Assembly (NCBI GenBank): GCA_944739405.2
Contig: OX123199.2
Span: 3,399,898 to 3,463,897 of the forward strand
Direction: 5' to 3'
Source: Euclidia mi
Lineage: Eukaryota > Arthropoda > Insecta > Lepidoptera > Erebidae
Length of the DNA stretch: 64,000 bases
In this document: in pieces, positions 9,474 through 19,616 of the stretch
Position numbering within the stretch: the first letter of the stretch is position 1
How the letters are laid out: every line of letters begins with the position of its first letter
Program-made: the position numbers and the translations under genes
Notes under the pieces: generated by a model
Told to the model about the DNA's origin: nothing
The model's input: the letters and a program-made list of their open reading frames with translations, nothing else
Databases searched by the model: none

Positions 9474-11164
9474 TCATCTTGCTCGACGACAGTCGTACGA
9501 AGCCTGTCCTGCAAGGAGTTGAGCTGTTATTTCAGGCCACTTTGGGTTGGTAGTGATAGTAATGAAGAGGTCCGGGCGACCAAATTTTCGCACGTAACAA
9601 AGTGCATCTTGGGTCTTCTCGTGCATGTACCGCGGACCTCCTGTGAAGGTGAGCACAAATCACTACATCTTGAGCATTTGCATCATTCTGCATGGCATCT
9701 CTGAGATGGACGTAGTTCTCAGCTCTAGTAGTTTGTCTCAATTTTGGCGTACATGTCCACCAGAAACTGACTAAAGAGCGTACGGTAATGGTAGAGATAA
9801 GAACCATTGTTTACCCACAGCTGGATAAAGAAGCTGTAGAACTGCATGGCGGACGTTCTTTTGTTATAATTTGTGGAGCCTGTCCGGGGGTCTACATTAT
9901 AATGGGCAAAATGGTGGCCATCCTCTCCGCGACAGAACATGAGTTGATATTGTAGAGAATCGTACGCGCGGTGAGTCTCGCTGATCCTTTAAAGCCGGTC
10001 ATCATGCGTGCGCAAAACGATGTCTCTTTTATCACACTCCTGATCGACTAAGAGAACCGCTACCTCATTCATCGTTGGCGCATTATATCACCCCGGACGG
10101 GCTGCAATCGACCTTCTGGGCTGCAATTGATCTGCGCTGATGACAAACTTAAAGCAGTTGCGTTCGTTCTCAGGCACCGACGCCAGGGCGGTTTTGAAGT
10201 TGCCAATGTGCGGATTAACGTTATGCAACATACTTTGCAATCCCCTGATCAGACCAGGGTCCAAATTGGGGATGTGTCTACTTCTCAGGTTTGCTTGTTC
10301 TTCAAACTCGCTTACAAAATAAATTTACAAAAATTTTGGAATGTCTATAGGTAGCAGCGAACCGATTTGATGGTAAACTTGCCCCTGGACCTTGAATGTC
10401 GGCATGAACCCTGCTTCAATGATTTGATTTTTAACAAACGAAGTCAGATGACCTGACAGTGACTAGCTCGGATGTTTTTCAAAAAATGGCTGGACTTCGG
10501 ATGCTCGCCATTTAGTAAGACTCTTAACAGATCTGCTGGGTCTTGCATAGACTTCAAGCGTACCTAACAAGATGCACAACACATTCCATTGGGCTCCCCT
10601 TTCCATTTGCGGGCTTGGCAGTGGCCACACACTTCTTCTAAGATGCCAATATCTTCGCGTGCGGCGTAGTTAATCGCAACATTGTACATGAATCCACTTC
10701 CCTCTTTATTTAGCCACGGTTGCTCTTCGATATCGTAAACCATGGATTCATCATTCATTCAGATGTTGAAAGATGGTTTATGCTACACCGCAGACGATCT
10801 CGTTCTAGTTGTGCCGCACGCTGTTCGCCCGACCAAGATCCCCGAAACTTTTGAACTCTGTCCCGTTCTTGCGATAGATGAGCAGTCGTTTCGCCAAGCA
10901 CGTCGTGGTACCGCTGCCGAGCAGCTGCACGACGTTCTTCTCGCTGCTCATCGGTCTCCAACGACCGTGAAATGCATGCTGAGAGCGGTCTCTTCTTAAC
11001 AGGGTCTCCCGCTCTTCATGATCTTCGATCGACCGAGAAAGAGAAGTGCGACTCCGCTGCGAACTCAACCTTGTCTTTCGCTGCGTGTATGTATCTGACG
11101 CGCAAGACTCAGCGTGGCGCAACCGGTCGCTTTCCAGTCGAGCTTCTCGCGCTTCGACACTCAC
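9474..11164 (-). pseudogene. Helitron Rep-helicase N-terminal region, broken
   Basis: From 11164 a charged Arg/Glu-rich segment (EAREARLESDRLRHAESC and similar repeats) precedes ATSVARDIGILEEVCGHC-like sequence, with CGHCQARKWKGEPNGMCCAS at about 10630-10567. This is the N-terminal signature of Helitron proteins. Further down in shifting frames come FMPTFKVQGQVYHQIGSLLP (about 10410-10350), ISADQLQP, MNEVAVLLVDQECDKRDIVL, RISETHRAYDSLQYQLMFCR, the NYNKRTSAMQFYSFF block and RKFGRPDLFITITTNPKWPE (start of the Rep region). The HUH and catalytic tyrosine motifs are missing because sequence after 9474 is deleted. Several frameshifts and stops occur. This is the only place in the window with the Rep half. 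Confidence 0.8.
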
Positions 11165-11378
11165 ACAAAATCGAGCGGCAGTATAGTTACAGCACTATTT
11201 TATATGTCTGTTTTACAAGCCTTATTTTTAAAAAAGTAAGTAATATTGACTCATTATAATTAGTATTATCTTGATTTACGCGAATGTTACACATTGAAAT
11301 GAAACTACCAACAATACATAAACACTGCACAACTAAATTGAACTTTTATTTGTTTCATGAGATTTTTTACCTGTTGTT

Positions 11379-11420
11379 TTTAAAATAAGCGAGCCTAACT
11401 TAAGGCTCGCTTATTTTAAA
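11379..11420. repeat. Perfect 18 bp hairpin
   Basis: TTTAAAATAAGCGAGCCT (11379-11396) pairs perfectly with 11403-11420 around a 6-base loop. It lies between H1 and H1b. It could be a foldback relic or a structured Helitron 5' region. Confidence 0.6.
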
Positions 11421-11556
11421 TCTACACTCAGATTATTTCTAGCAACTCTAGTTTAGGAGATACAGGTACCCCCTTAAAATGAACTCTCCATTTGAGTGTT
11501 GATATCGCTGTCATCAACGTTTTACTAGTTTTTGTTTCCTTTTAGCAATGGTTTCG

Positions 11557-12183
11557 TCGTATGTTGTATATCGAGAAGTCCTATAAGTATGTATTTTACC
11601 CTATTATGTATTCCTTATTTTCTCCATCAGCTTCAGTCACAACTTATGACTTAATTCAGCAGAATCACCATAAAGTCATTTATTCAAAGCAGGCTGAAAA
11701 TCAGCATTTTTTGAAGGTCAATTTTACAAAAGACAGTCTCCCTCTGTTACTACACTTTCTGCAGGTATGAAATATAAAGAAGAAACGGGTAAATGAATGT
11801 TATTTTAAAAGGTTTATCTTCTCATATCTTCACGCCTTTTATCCCCGAAGGGGTAGGCAGAGGTGTATTACACACCCACACTTCGCCATATATGTTTCAG
11901 TCCCAATGTAATAGGGGGCGAGCCTATTGCCATCTACCGGGCACATTGTTAAGCGAGCGATAATTAATTAATATTTCTTAATACACACATAACTTCGAAA
12001 AATCATAGGTGTGTGCCCAGGGTAGCTGGGGATCGAACCCAAGACCATCGTCTCGGCAGTCCGTTACATACACTACTGGGCTATCGCCGCCGCGTATTTT
12101 TTAAAAGGTATAATCGTAGGTATTTATTTAATAGTTAGGTGCTGTATAGCGTTCACGCAGACAACGTCGCGGGCAACAGCTAG
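11557..12183 (+). mobile_element. Helitron H1b, 5'-truncated 3' end
   Basis: From about 11557 it matches H2 from about 16546: the last codons of the helicase (VVYREVL then stop at 11584-11586), then the 3' UTR. It ends with CTAG at 12180-12183, followed by T. It carries the SINE-B insertion. It points opposite to H1, so the two Helitron 3' ends face outward from 8171 and 12183. Confidence 0.85.
11817..12094 (-). mobile_element. SINE-B inside H1b, full length
   Basis: On the minus strand: tRNA-like head GGCGATAGCCCAGTAGTGTA, B-box GGGTTCGATCCCC, then TTATCGCTCGCTTAACAATG and the tail CTACCCCTTCGGGGATAAAA. The target duplication is TATTTTAAAAGGTTTA (11801-11816) against TATTTTTTAAAAGGTATA (12095 onward). 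The unoccupied version is seen in H4 near 61890. Confidence 0.85.
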
Positions 12184-12189
12184 TTTATT

Positions 12190-12328
12190 ATAAGCCGACA
12201 TTTCGGATACTTTACAGATGGCAATTTCCCAACTAAAGTGGCTTCCTATACGTCACCGCCATACATTGCGTGCTCTCACTACCGTTAATACTATTCTTAC
12301 GTACCCCACCTCTCTGCAGTATTTAACC

Positions 12329-12366
<38 letters not shown>

Positions 12367-13682
12367 TATCGGGTTGGAAAATCCTCATGGAGTCCCTCCG
12401 CCCCGGGGGAAGGACGAAGGGGACTGTCAGACTCTTACTGACTAAAAACCAACCCGTGTTCCTCATGTACCCGTGTGTCGGAGGGTAGGGATTCGCATAG
12501 GCATTCGTCACTACCCCCCGACGGGTATTGGCCCGCCAGATGGTCAGGCGGGCCCCGAACAAAACCCCCTTGGCGGCGGATGAAGGTGTTGGGCTCCGCC
12601 GCCAAAACACTCAGCGGCCGCAGAGGATAGGGAGGACGGCAACGCAACACCGCATCTCCTCTTCCTCTGCGGCCCCACCGCGACGCAACGATGGTGCGCC
12701 TCCATTTGGTCGCGGGAGATAGGGCGCGCGGCAACGCAACACCGACACGCCTCTCCTCCCGCGACCGCACCCGACTGCGAGGGACAGAAGAACTGTCCCT
12801 CGCACCCGCCCTTTGGACGCATCCTGCGCAGGCCTCCGTCAAGCCCATGCGGAGCGTCCCCTCCTGGATCCCTCTTAGTTTCACCGCGGGTCACCAATCC
12901 ACGGTTACTAAGCCCCCCCACCACGACAAGGTGGAGATCCCACGGGGGGGAGTATTTAACCCCCTACTTTCTACGGCGGCAAGCGGAAACGTAGTCATCC
13001 ACAAAAACAAAAATATCCACCAGAGCAGAAAAACTTTTACACTTTTTTTCATCGAAAAAGCATAAATGGCGTGTTTTTTAACTTAGGCTAATGATTTTTT
13101 GATATTATACTTGTTATTTTTTCTAAATATAGTTTTATCTCTCAAACCTCAGTCTTACAATTATCTGCCAACATTTTGTTGACTACAACATTTTAAACAA
13201 TTTTTACGGAACGTAAAAACGCTGTAATTGCACTATCGAATTATGGAGCAGGGCTTAATCCTTTTTTAAGGAAAGCGGAAACGTGGTAAGCAGCAGTAAT
13301 TGAAACAAAGCTGCCCAACTGTTCACTGTAAACTAACTAAACTAAATCTCTTATATGATTATTCTTGTTCCCTTGATGTGTATATATATATATGGTTATG
13401 TACTATACTTGTATGTTTGTATGTAGGTTTATAATTTGGACATATATTTGTGTATAATTATATGACATGATGTGTTATTTGTTAAGTACGTATATAAAAT
13501 ACGTTTATTTGTTTGTATGTACCTAAATATCTACGTAATTTTGTTAGTTTAAATTCATTTTCTTTAATCATATATTACACCCACTTCATTTCTCTCTGCA
13601 CCACTTTAAGGTAGACTGGGAGATAATGCCTATGGCATTATGTTCGCCTGTATACATTGTGTATGTATATGAAGTTTTAAAA
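12190..13682 (+). mobile_element. Non-LTR retrotransposon 3' remnant
   Basis: Short frames before and after the inserted retroposon (12218-12332 and 12966-13064) carry LKWLPIRHRHTLRALT and YLTP, typical of the region after the reverse transcriptase domain in CR1/jockey-type elements. The 3' part (13560-13680) has the TTTAAGGTAGACTGGGAGAT and ATGCCTATGGCATTATGTTC blocks widespread in lepidopteran element 3' UTRs. It is 5'-truncated and not functional. Family assignment is tentative. Confidence 0.55.
12333..12950 (-). mobile_element. GC-rich poly(A) retroposon with 15 bp target duplication
   Basis: Perfect direct repeats AGTATTTAACCCCCT flank it (12318-12332 and 12951-12965). The T run at 12332-12365 is a 34 bp poly(A) tail on the minus strand. 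The body is strikingly GC-rich and begins on the minus strand with CCCCCCCGTGGGATCTCCAC then CTTGTCGTGG. Several overlapping arginine/proline-rich frames exist, but none looks coding. A second, internally deleted copy lies at 43304-43845. It was copied in by target-primed reverse transcription. It may be a SINE, or a short derivative of an R1-like element. Confidence 0.75.
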
Positions 13683-14320
13683 TATCTATACATATAATAA
13701 AATGGTAGGAAAGTCAAAACTGTACGTTGAATATTTTTTTAAAAGAATACTTGGGGCGTGATCTACTATCGATACCGAGGCCAAAAATATAGTTTGTTGA
13801 ATTTTTGTCTGTTTGTCTGTTTGTCTGTTTATCTGTTTATCTGTTTGTCCTTATATCCGGGATAAAGTAAGAAAGTACTGCATGGATTTACTTCAAATTT
13901 GGCACAAATATTATCAAAAAGTCGGGTCACCACATAGGCTACATATTATCACGCTATGACCTACAGGGAATGAGCAGAGAACCTTTATTTCTTCAACGCA
14001 TTCTGTAACAACGTGTTATGTAACAATGCATATTTGAATGTTGTTATTATGTTAACTATGCTATAAGCTAGCTTCACACTATAAAAATCACGCAATATAA
14101 GTAACTTAGGCTGATAAAAATAATTATTTGAATTTATGTAGAATTAAGACAATTTTAATGCAGCGCCATCTAAGAGAGTTCAAAAACATCAAGTCGAATT
14201 ACATGTGTAAGCCCTATTTGGATATAAATAATTTAAATTTGAACATGTTGGCGACGATAATAGTTGTTTTCAAAAGTCATAGATGGAGTTGCACATTTTC
14301 TTCTTAAAATTTAATTTTAA

Positions 14321-14483
14321 CTAGCTGCTGCCCGCGACGTCGTCTGCGTGAACGCTATACAGCACCTAACTATTAAATAAAAACCTACCTACGATTATAC
14401 CTTTAAAAAAATACGCGGCGGCGGCGATAGTCCAGTGGTGTATGTAACGGAATGCCGAGACGATGGTCTTGGGTTCGATCCCG
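14321..14483 (-). mobile_element. Inverted Helitron 3' end captured in H2
   Basis: Starting with CTAGCTGCTGCCCGCGACGT, this is the terminal 160 bases of a Helitron of the same family, including the SINE-B tRNA-like head (GCGATAGTCCAGTGGTGTAT), in minus orientation. H4 and H3 have unrelated sequence here (TTCAGAGATGAGCAAGACTA), so in H2 it replaced about 150 bases. Confidence 0.75.
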
Positions 14484-14640
14484 CTTCCTAATTAATATAG
14501 GTATTTTCATGTCGCATGTAAACTTGCTTTAAATTGTCTTCCGGGATATAAGTACATATAGCACGTACCTTCGTTTGGATTAACTGTATATAAACATTAG
14601 TGAGATGTGGAACTAGCTAGATTATTTTTACTCACACACA

Positions 14641-16569
14641 GCCACATTTATTGTTACGTCTGAAGCGGTTTGGCGGATACTGCTGTTCTCGACGGTGACC
14701 AATACTGGGATGACAACCTCGCGGAGGCGAGCGTCAGTGACAGTCCCAGCCGCATGCGTCATCTGACGTCATCTTGGTGTTTTGTGGAGTCGCGAACGCG
14801 TAGCTTTCTGGGAGAAGTATCGCCATCATCTGTCTGAAGATTTTCTATGAGCTTTGAGGCGTGTTACTAGAGACGAAGTCGAAGTAACTGTTGAACGCGT
14901 GCTGAACACCTATCTCAGTTCACTTCAAGACGTGGTGATTTCTATCAGCGGCAATCCACTGGTCAAATATTTGTTACCAGCTTCCCAATCATCACCGCAT
15001 CAAGACCGTGAAAATTGGGAGTATAACGCTGAGACAATTTGAAATAACCACCTTACGAATTTTACGACACCGTCCTTGAAAGCGTTGGGCAAAGCCAGGC
15101 TAAAATGTTTTTCTTGGATGCTCCTGGTGAAACAGGAAAAACATTTGTTACTACTGGCATACTTGCAGAGGTCAGGAGGCAAGGCAAAATTGTCATTGCT
15201 GTAGCGTCGCCGGCAATCGCTGCCACACTGCTTCCGGGTGGCAAGACAGCACATACCATGTTTAAATTTCCCATCGATTTAGAGACCGCCGTAATACCCG
15301 TTTGTGGTGTGTCACGTAACAGTGATAAGGGACACGTGCTCAAGGATTGCTCTCTGATCGTATGGGATGAGCGTACGATGGCCAATAGGAAGGCAGATCA
15401 GGCCATGGACAGAACCCTGTAGGACATCCGCAGGAACGAGCATTTAATGGGTGGTCACAGTTCTGTTCAGTGACGATTCCCGACAAACGCTTCCCGTGGT
15501 GACGCGGGGTTGGAGGGCTGACGAGGTGAGTCATCATCATCATCATCATCAGCCTTTAACAGTCCACTGCTGGACTAGGCCTCTCTTTTGAAAGGAGGAA
15601 TTGGCCTACTATACCACGCTGGCCAAACGGGTTGGTATAGGGTTTGTATCAAGTTTTCCTTCTCTTACAGTGCTGTTCTTGCTCCCTCTGTCGGCTCTTA
15701 CGACACCCATGGGATGATATGGGGTGGTGACATTCCGTGTTCTTAATCCGTCACCTCACGGACAAGGTGAGTGCTTCGTTGAAATTATCTTTGTTGTGGT
15801 CACGAGTTCGTATGCTGCGCTTGACCATTAATATGAGAGCTCAGCTTGGCGTCAATGCACGTGCTCAACAATTCTAAGATGTCTTTCTAAGTCTTGGCGA
15901 AGACACTCTACCAGAGGAGAAAGGTGGACAGGTGGTGCTTCCAGAGTCTCTCAGTAGAGTTGTATCCAGCTTAGAATTATACAGCTGTATACCGTAATAG
16001 CAGAATTCGTGAGTGTGTGAGTGGCCTATTTTGACGCCCAAAAATGATCAGGCTGTAGCAATTAACGAATGCATTCTCTCGGAAATTGAGAGGAATGAAG
16101 TGGTCTACACCTCTATAAACACTGTCGTCGAGCAAGAAAACGCCACACATTATCCCGTGGAATTTCTGAACTCCCAGTCAGCAAGTGAACTTCCAGCGCA
16201 TAGCATCAAGCTGAAGGTCGGTGTCCCGATTATGCTTCTTCGGAACCTATCTCCTCCGAAGTTGTGTAACGTGACCCGTCTGAAAGTCATCTCGCTCCAC
16301 AGACACACCATTTAGGAAATTCTTACGGGTTGTGGCGTCAGCGAGGCAGTATTTATACCACGCATTCCTCTCATACCTCATAATACAAGCGCATACAGTT
16401 CCCCGTGAGTGTTTGCTTCGCGAAGACCATCAATAAGTCGCAGAGGCAGACATTGAGGGCAGCGGGTGTCCTATATGTCGCTTGCTCCCGCGTCACCAGT
16501 CCTGACTCTCTTTACATTTTGGCTGCGGAGAGCCAAACCACTAATATTGTATATCGAGAAGTCCCATAA
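14641..16569 (+). pseudogene. Helitron helicase, broken (H2)
   Basis: Helicase part of a Rep-helicase in several frames. It starts with a short SEAVWRIL segment. A deletion of about 440 bases relative to H4, with a short TTCTC overlap at the join, follows at 14687-14690. Then come RRVTRDEVEV...NPLVKYL (14854-15042) and MFFLDAPGETGKTFVTTGIL (15105 onward). That last segment is the Walker A motif with Gly changed to Glu (GETGKT; H3 and H4 have GGTGKT). The Walker B-like block CSLIVWDE is at about 15349. The rest is split by SINE-D. The C-terminal MCEWPILTPKNDQAVAINEC (16013 onward) and SPDSLYILAAESQ blocks end at the stop 16567-16569. No full frame is left. Confidence 0.85.
15531..15762 (-). 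mobile_element. SINE-D inside H2
   Basis: Minus orientation: the 3' tail (complement of GGCTGATGATGATGATGA) comes first at 15531, with the body TCCACTGCTGG, TACCACGCTGGCC and CCCATGGGATGATATGGGGT. AGGTGAGT on both sides is the probable target duplication. The same insertion occurs in H4 (60604-60844) and, internally deleted, in H3 (49620-49709). Confidence 0.8.
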
Positions 16570-16799
16570 GTATGTATTTTACCCTATTATGTATTCCTTA
16601 TTTTCTCCATCTGCTTCAGTCACAACTTATGACTTGATTCAGCAGAATCATAATAAAGTTATTTATTCAAAGCAGGCTGAAAATCAGCACTTTTTGAAGG
16701 TCAATTTTACAAAAGACAGTCTCCCTCTGTTACTACACTTTCTGCAGGTATGAAATATAAAGAAGAAACGGGTAAATGAATGTTATTTTAAAAGGTATA

Positions 16800-17081
16800 T
16801 CTTCTCATATCTTCACGCATTTTATCCCCGAAGGTGTAGGCAGAGGTGTTTTACACACCCACACTTCGCCAGATATGTTTCGGTCCCAACGTAATAGGGG
16901 GCGAGCCTATTGCCATCTACCGGGCACATTGTTAAGCGAGCGATAATTAATTAGGTAATATTTTTTAATACACACATAACTTCGAAAAGTCATAGGTGTG
17001 TGCCCGGGGTAGCTGGGGATCGAACCCAAGACCATCGTCTCGGCAGTCCGTTACATACACCACTGGGCTATCGCCGCCGCG
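16800..17081 (-). mobile_element. SINE-B inside H2
   Basis: Same structure and same insertion point as in H1b, flanked by TTATTTTAAAAGGTATA on the left and TATTTTTTAAAAGGTATA on the right. Confidence 0.85.
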
Positions 17082-17251
17082 TATTTTTTAAAAGGTATAA
17101 TCGTAGGTATTTATTTAATAGTTAGGTGCTGTATAGCGTTCACGCAGACGGCGTCGCGGGCAGCAGCTAGTAATCAATAAATTTTTCTTTGTCTTGAATG
17201 TAGAAGTGATTTCAAAGTACTTGACATTTTTCTAACTACTGGTGTTCCTAC

Positions 17252-17463
17252 CTGCGCAGAATATGTTCACCACTGTGAGCATAATATTCTGCGTAGATAG
17301 TACCCAGGACACTTCCTGGTGCCTTCTGATGTCTTTGCCCTTCTTGGGTTTCATTGGACTGACGACAGGATCCCAAGACAATGGAACATTAAAACCATCT
17401 GTCGTATTGAAATTAGGATGCTTTTTCATTCCGTTTAAATGTAACGTCAGTAAAACCAATATA
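17252..17463 (-). CDS. Candidate internal exon, unknown protein
   Basis: On the minus strand an acceptor-like TTCTATCGCAG ends just above 17463. The reading frame then runs without a stop (ILVLLTLHLNGMKKHPNFNT, then VPLSWDPVVSPMKPKKGKD, then SWVLSTQ) to GCGCAG, followed by GTAGGA (17251 down), a good donor. Length is 212 bases. The residue composition (balanced, lysine-rich, with Trp) looks like protein rather than decayed repeat. I do not recognise a family. The acceptor tract is weak, and a chance frame cannot be excluded. It is the only non-repeat sequence between two Helitrons. Confidence 0.33.
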
Positions 17464-17512
17464 CTGCGATAGAATCCGTGAAACGTAGTCTGTTCTCAAT
17501 AATTATAATTAA

Positions 17513-17800
17513 CTAGCTGCTTCCCGCGGTTTCACCCGCGTCCTGAAGGAACCACTTCGCGTACCCGGTTAATTTATAACCTAAGTTACTCCTTGGTGTG
17601 GTGAAGGTCCCGTCAAAATCGGTCCAGGCGTTCCAGAGATCAGCGAAAACAAACAGACAGACAGGCAGACTGACAAAAATTGTAAAAAAATTCATTTCAG
17701 TATAATTGTGTACCGTGTATACATCCATAATTATGCATTTAGTAAAAGGGTTTATTTTAATATTACAAACAGACACTCCAATTTTATTTAGATGTATAGA
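17513..17800 (-). mobile_element. Short non-autonomous Helitron (288 bp)
   Basis: The minus-strand 5' end is TCTATACATCTAAATAAAAT at 17800, with T after it on the plus strand. The 3' end is CTAG at 17516-17513, with A before it on the plus strand. Inside are the complement of GCTTCCCGCGGTTTCACCCG and the ACAGACAGACAGGCAGACTG block. Both termini look intact and it is non-coding. Confidence 0.75.
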
Positions 17801-18139
17801 TAATTTGCAGGGCTATTTTTGCTAATTCCATTTAACGTTAGGTAATTACAGATGTCAGTTTATATTCTAAAACACTAACGAACAAAAACTGATTATGTAA
17901 AATTTGGAACAGTTTCAAGCTAATGAGTCATTGACATTGACAGAAGACTCGCGATTCAAAGTGAAAAATAATATTTCTTAAACATTCCTTCCTGTCTATA
18001 ATTTTATTTCATGTGACCGTAATGATCATCGGCACTGTGTGGCAAACCAGCAGATAGATCTTCAAATAGTAAGCTATTGCCGACGCTAATGGACGTCCGC
18101 AAAACCTGAGGAGTCACAAGTGCGTCAGCGTCCTTTAGG
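17801..18139. other. No feature recognised
   Basis: AT-rich sequence without convincing frame or repeat. Confidence 0.45.
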
Positions 18140-18683
18140 TTCAAATTCAAATTCAATTCAAATATTTTTTATTTCAAGTTGGTAATTTACATACTCTTTT
18201 GAAACGTCACTGACTCTAGTTGCCGGTTCCAAAAGGTAGGCCCAGGGAGAAGACTCCGGCAAGAAACTCCTCTGGACACTCTTTTAAAATCTTTGGTTTT
18301 TACAATTTTGTTTTAAGAGTTACAATATATTGTCAAGAAAAAGAAAAAGCGAGCACAATGTAGATTAGAAAATATATAAATTAACTGTGAGCAGTAGTTT
18401 GCCAGATTAAAGATCTGGACTTTTATATGAGAGATAGGTACTTTGACGATCATAGTATTATCAACTAACATTGTGCTCACTTTACAAAGTAGATTACTTT
18501 AAAAACGATTAATATAATAACCTACATGCTGAAAAAGGCAAAACTGGGATACCTGCTATAAAGTAGAGAAAATAAACTTGCTAGGTCCGGTTACTTACAA
18601 ATAAATTTTACTAATAAATACTAAGACTTCAATATTACCTAAGGTTACTTAGTTGCCAGGGAAGCCGCATGTGCAGAAAACAA

Positions 18684-19616
18684 CTAACGCCATACATCCC
18701 TATCGTCAATGTAATCACTTATCTTATAATATGCTTTTTTAACGAGAGCCATCTTAACATGGTTTTTAAATCTCCCGTCAGTAAGATCTGTAACTGCTTT
18801 AGGCAGTTTGTTATAGAAACGTACACAATTACCTAGGAATGATTTATTACTTTTGGTTAGTCTAAATCTAGGTACTACCAATTTTTGTTTATTTCTGGTG
18901 TTGATATTGTGAATGTTGCTTAAAGTGTCAAACATTGAAAGATTCCTACGTACAAACATGATGTTTTCGTAAATGTATAAAGAGGGCATAGTAAGAATGT
19001 TAATTTCTTTAAAGACTTCTCTGAGAGACTCTCGTGGACCCATATCATAAATAGCACGGACAGCTCTTTTCTGCAAAATAAATATTGAGTCACGATCGGC
19101 CGCCGCCCCCCATAGCAAGACCCCGTAAGACATTAAACTGTGAAAGTAAGCGAAATAAACAAGTCTAGCAGTAGCAACGTCAGTAAGTTGTCTTATTTTT
19201 CTAACAGCGAACGCGGCAGAGCTTAATCTACTAGATAAAGAATTAATATGAGCTCCCCATTGTAATTTCGAGTCTATAGTAATACCTAGGAATACTGTTT
19301 CTTCCACAATATCCAACTTGTTATCTTCAAGCATTATGTCTAAACCTTCCTGGGAAACGTTTCGTAAAGAAAATCTTAAACATTTCGTTTTTGTAGCATA
19401 TTTAATGAGATTGTTTGCGCTGAACCATTCTGATAAGGATAATAAACTAGCATTTACTGTGTGTTGGTTTACGTCTTTTCTATCAATTTTAAATGTAAGA
19501 GAAGTATCATCTGCAAAAAGAATAATATTAGATATGGCCGACATCATGTAAGGAAGATCATTTATATAAACAAGGAACAGAAAAGGACCCAAAATGGAAC
19601 TCTGAGGAACACCCAT
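18684..19616 (-). pseudogene. ORF2 C-terminal part, second copy (complete sequence)
   Basis: 310 residues starting inside the reverse transcriptase at GVPQSSILGPFLFLVYINDL, then LFADDTSLTF (the catalytic FADD), SEWFSANNLIKYATKTKCL, the VFLGITIDSKLQWGAHI thumb-like block, ARLVYFAYFHSLMSYGVLLW and the normal C-terminus. It carries the natural end of ORF2 and has no deletion, but it is cut off from the rest of ORF2 by the tandem duplication. Its first codons are homologous to 20232-20200 of the upstream copy. Confidence 0.85.

Larger units (their letters stand above)
8171..11164 (-). mobile_element. Helitron H1, internally deleted, with Rep N-terminal half
   Basis: The minus-strand 3' end is CTAG (8174-8171), followed by T, preceded by the complement of GCTGCTGCCCGC. 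The body encodes, in minus-strand order, the N-terminal part of a Helitron Rep-helicase (11164 to 9474) and then jumps at about 9474-9490 straight to the extreme C-terminal part (9470 to 9060). The central Rep catalytic and helicase core are deleted. A CR1-like fragment (8447-8995) is inserted near the 3' end. The 5' terminus is not found. The SINE-B insertion seen in H1b, H2 and H3 is absent here. Confidence 0.82.
13685..17170 (+). mobile_element. Helitron H2 (helicase half, 3486 bp)
   Basis: The 5' end is TCTATACATATAATAAAATG at 13685, preceded by A. The 3' end is GGCAGCAGCTAG at 17170, followed by T. This is the Helitron A|TC...CTAG|T arrangement without target duplication. The 5' region contains a TGTCTGTT run (13805-13850). 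Coding potential is limited to the helicase half. It carries an inverted Helitron end (14321-14483), SINE-D (15531-15762) and SINE-B (16800-17081). It is closely related to H3 and H4. Confidence 0.9.

Noticed and set aside
11561..11770. Conserved frame after the Helitron stop (also in H2, H3, H4)
   Set aside because: Lies in another frame downstream of the helicase stop. Similarity reflects the common origin of the copies, not selection.
12435..12884. 149-residue arginine-rich frame in the GC-rich retroposon
   Set aside because: GC-rich sequence keeps several overlapping frames open by chance, and the second copy is deleted in the middle.
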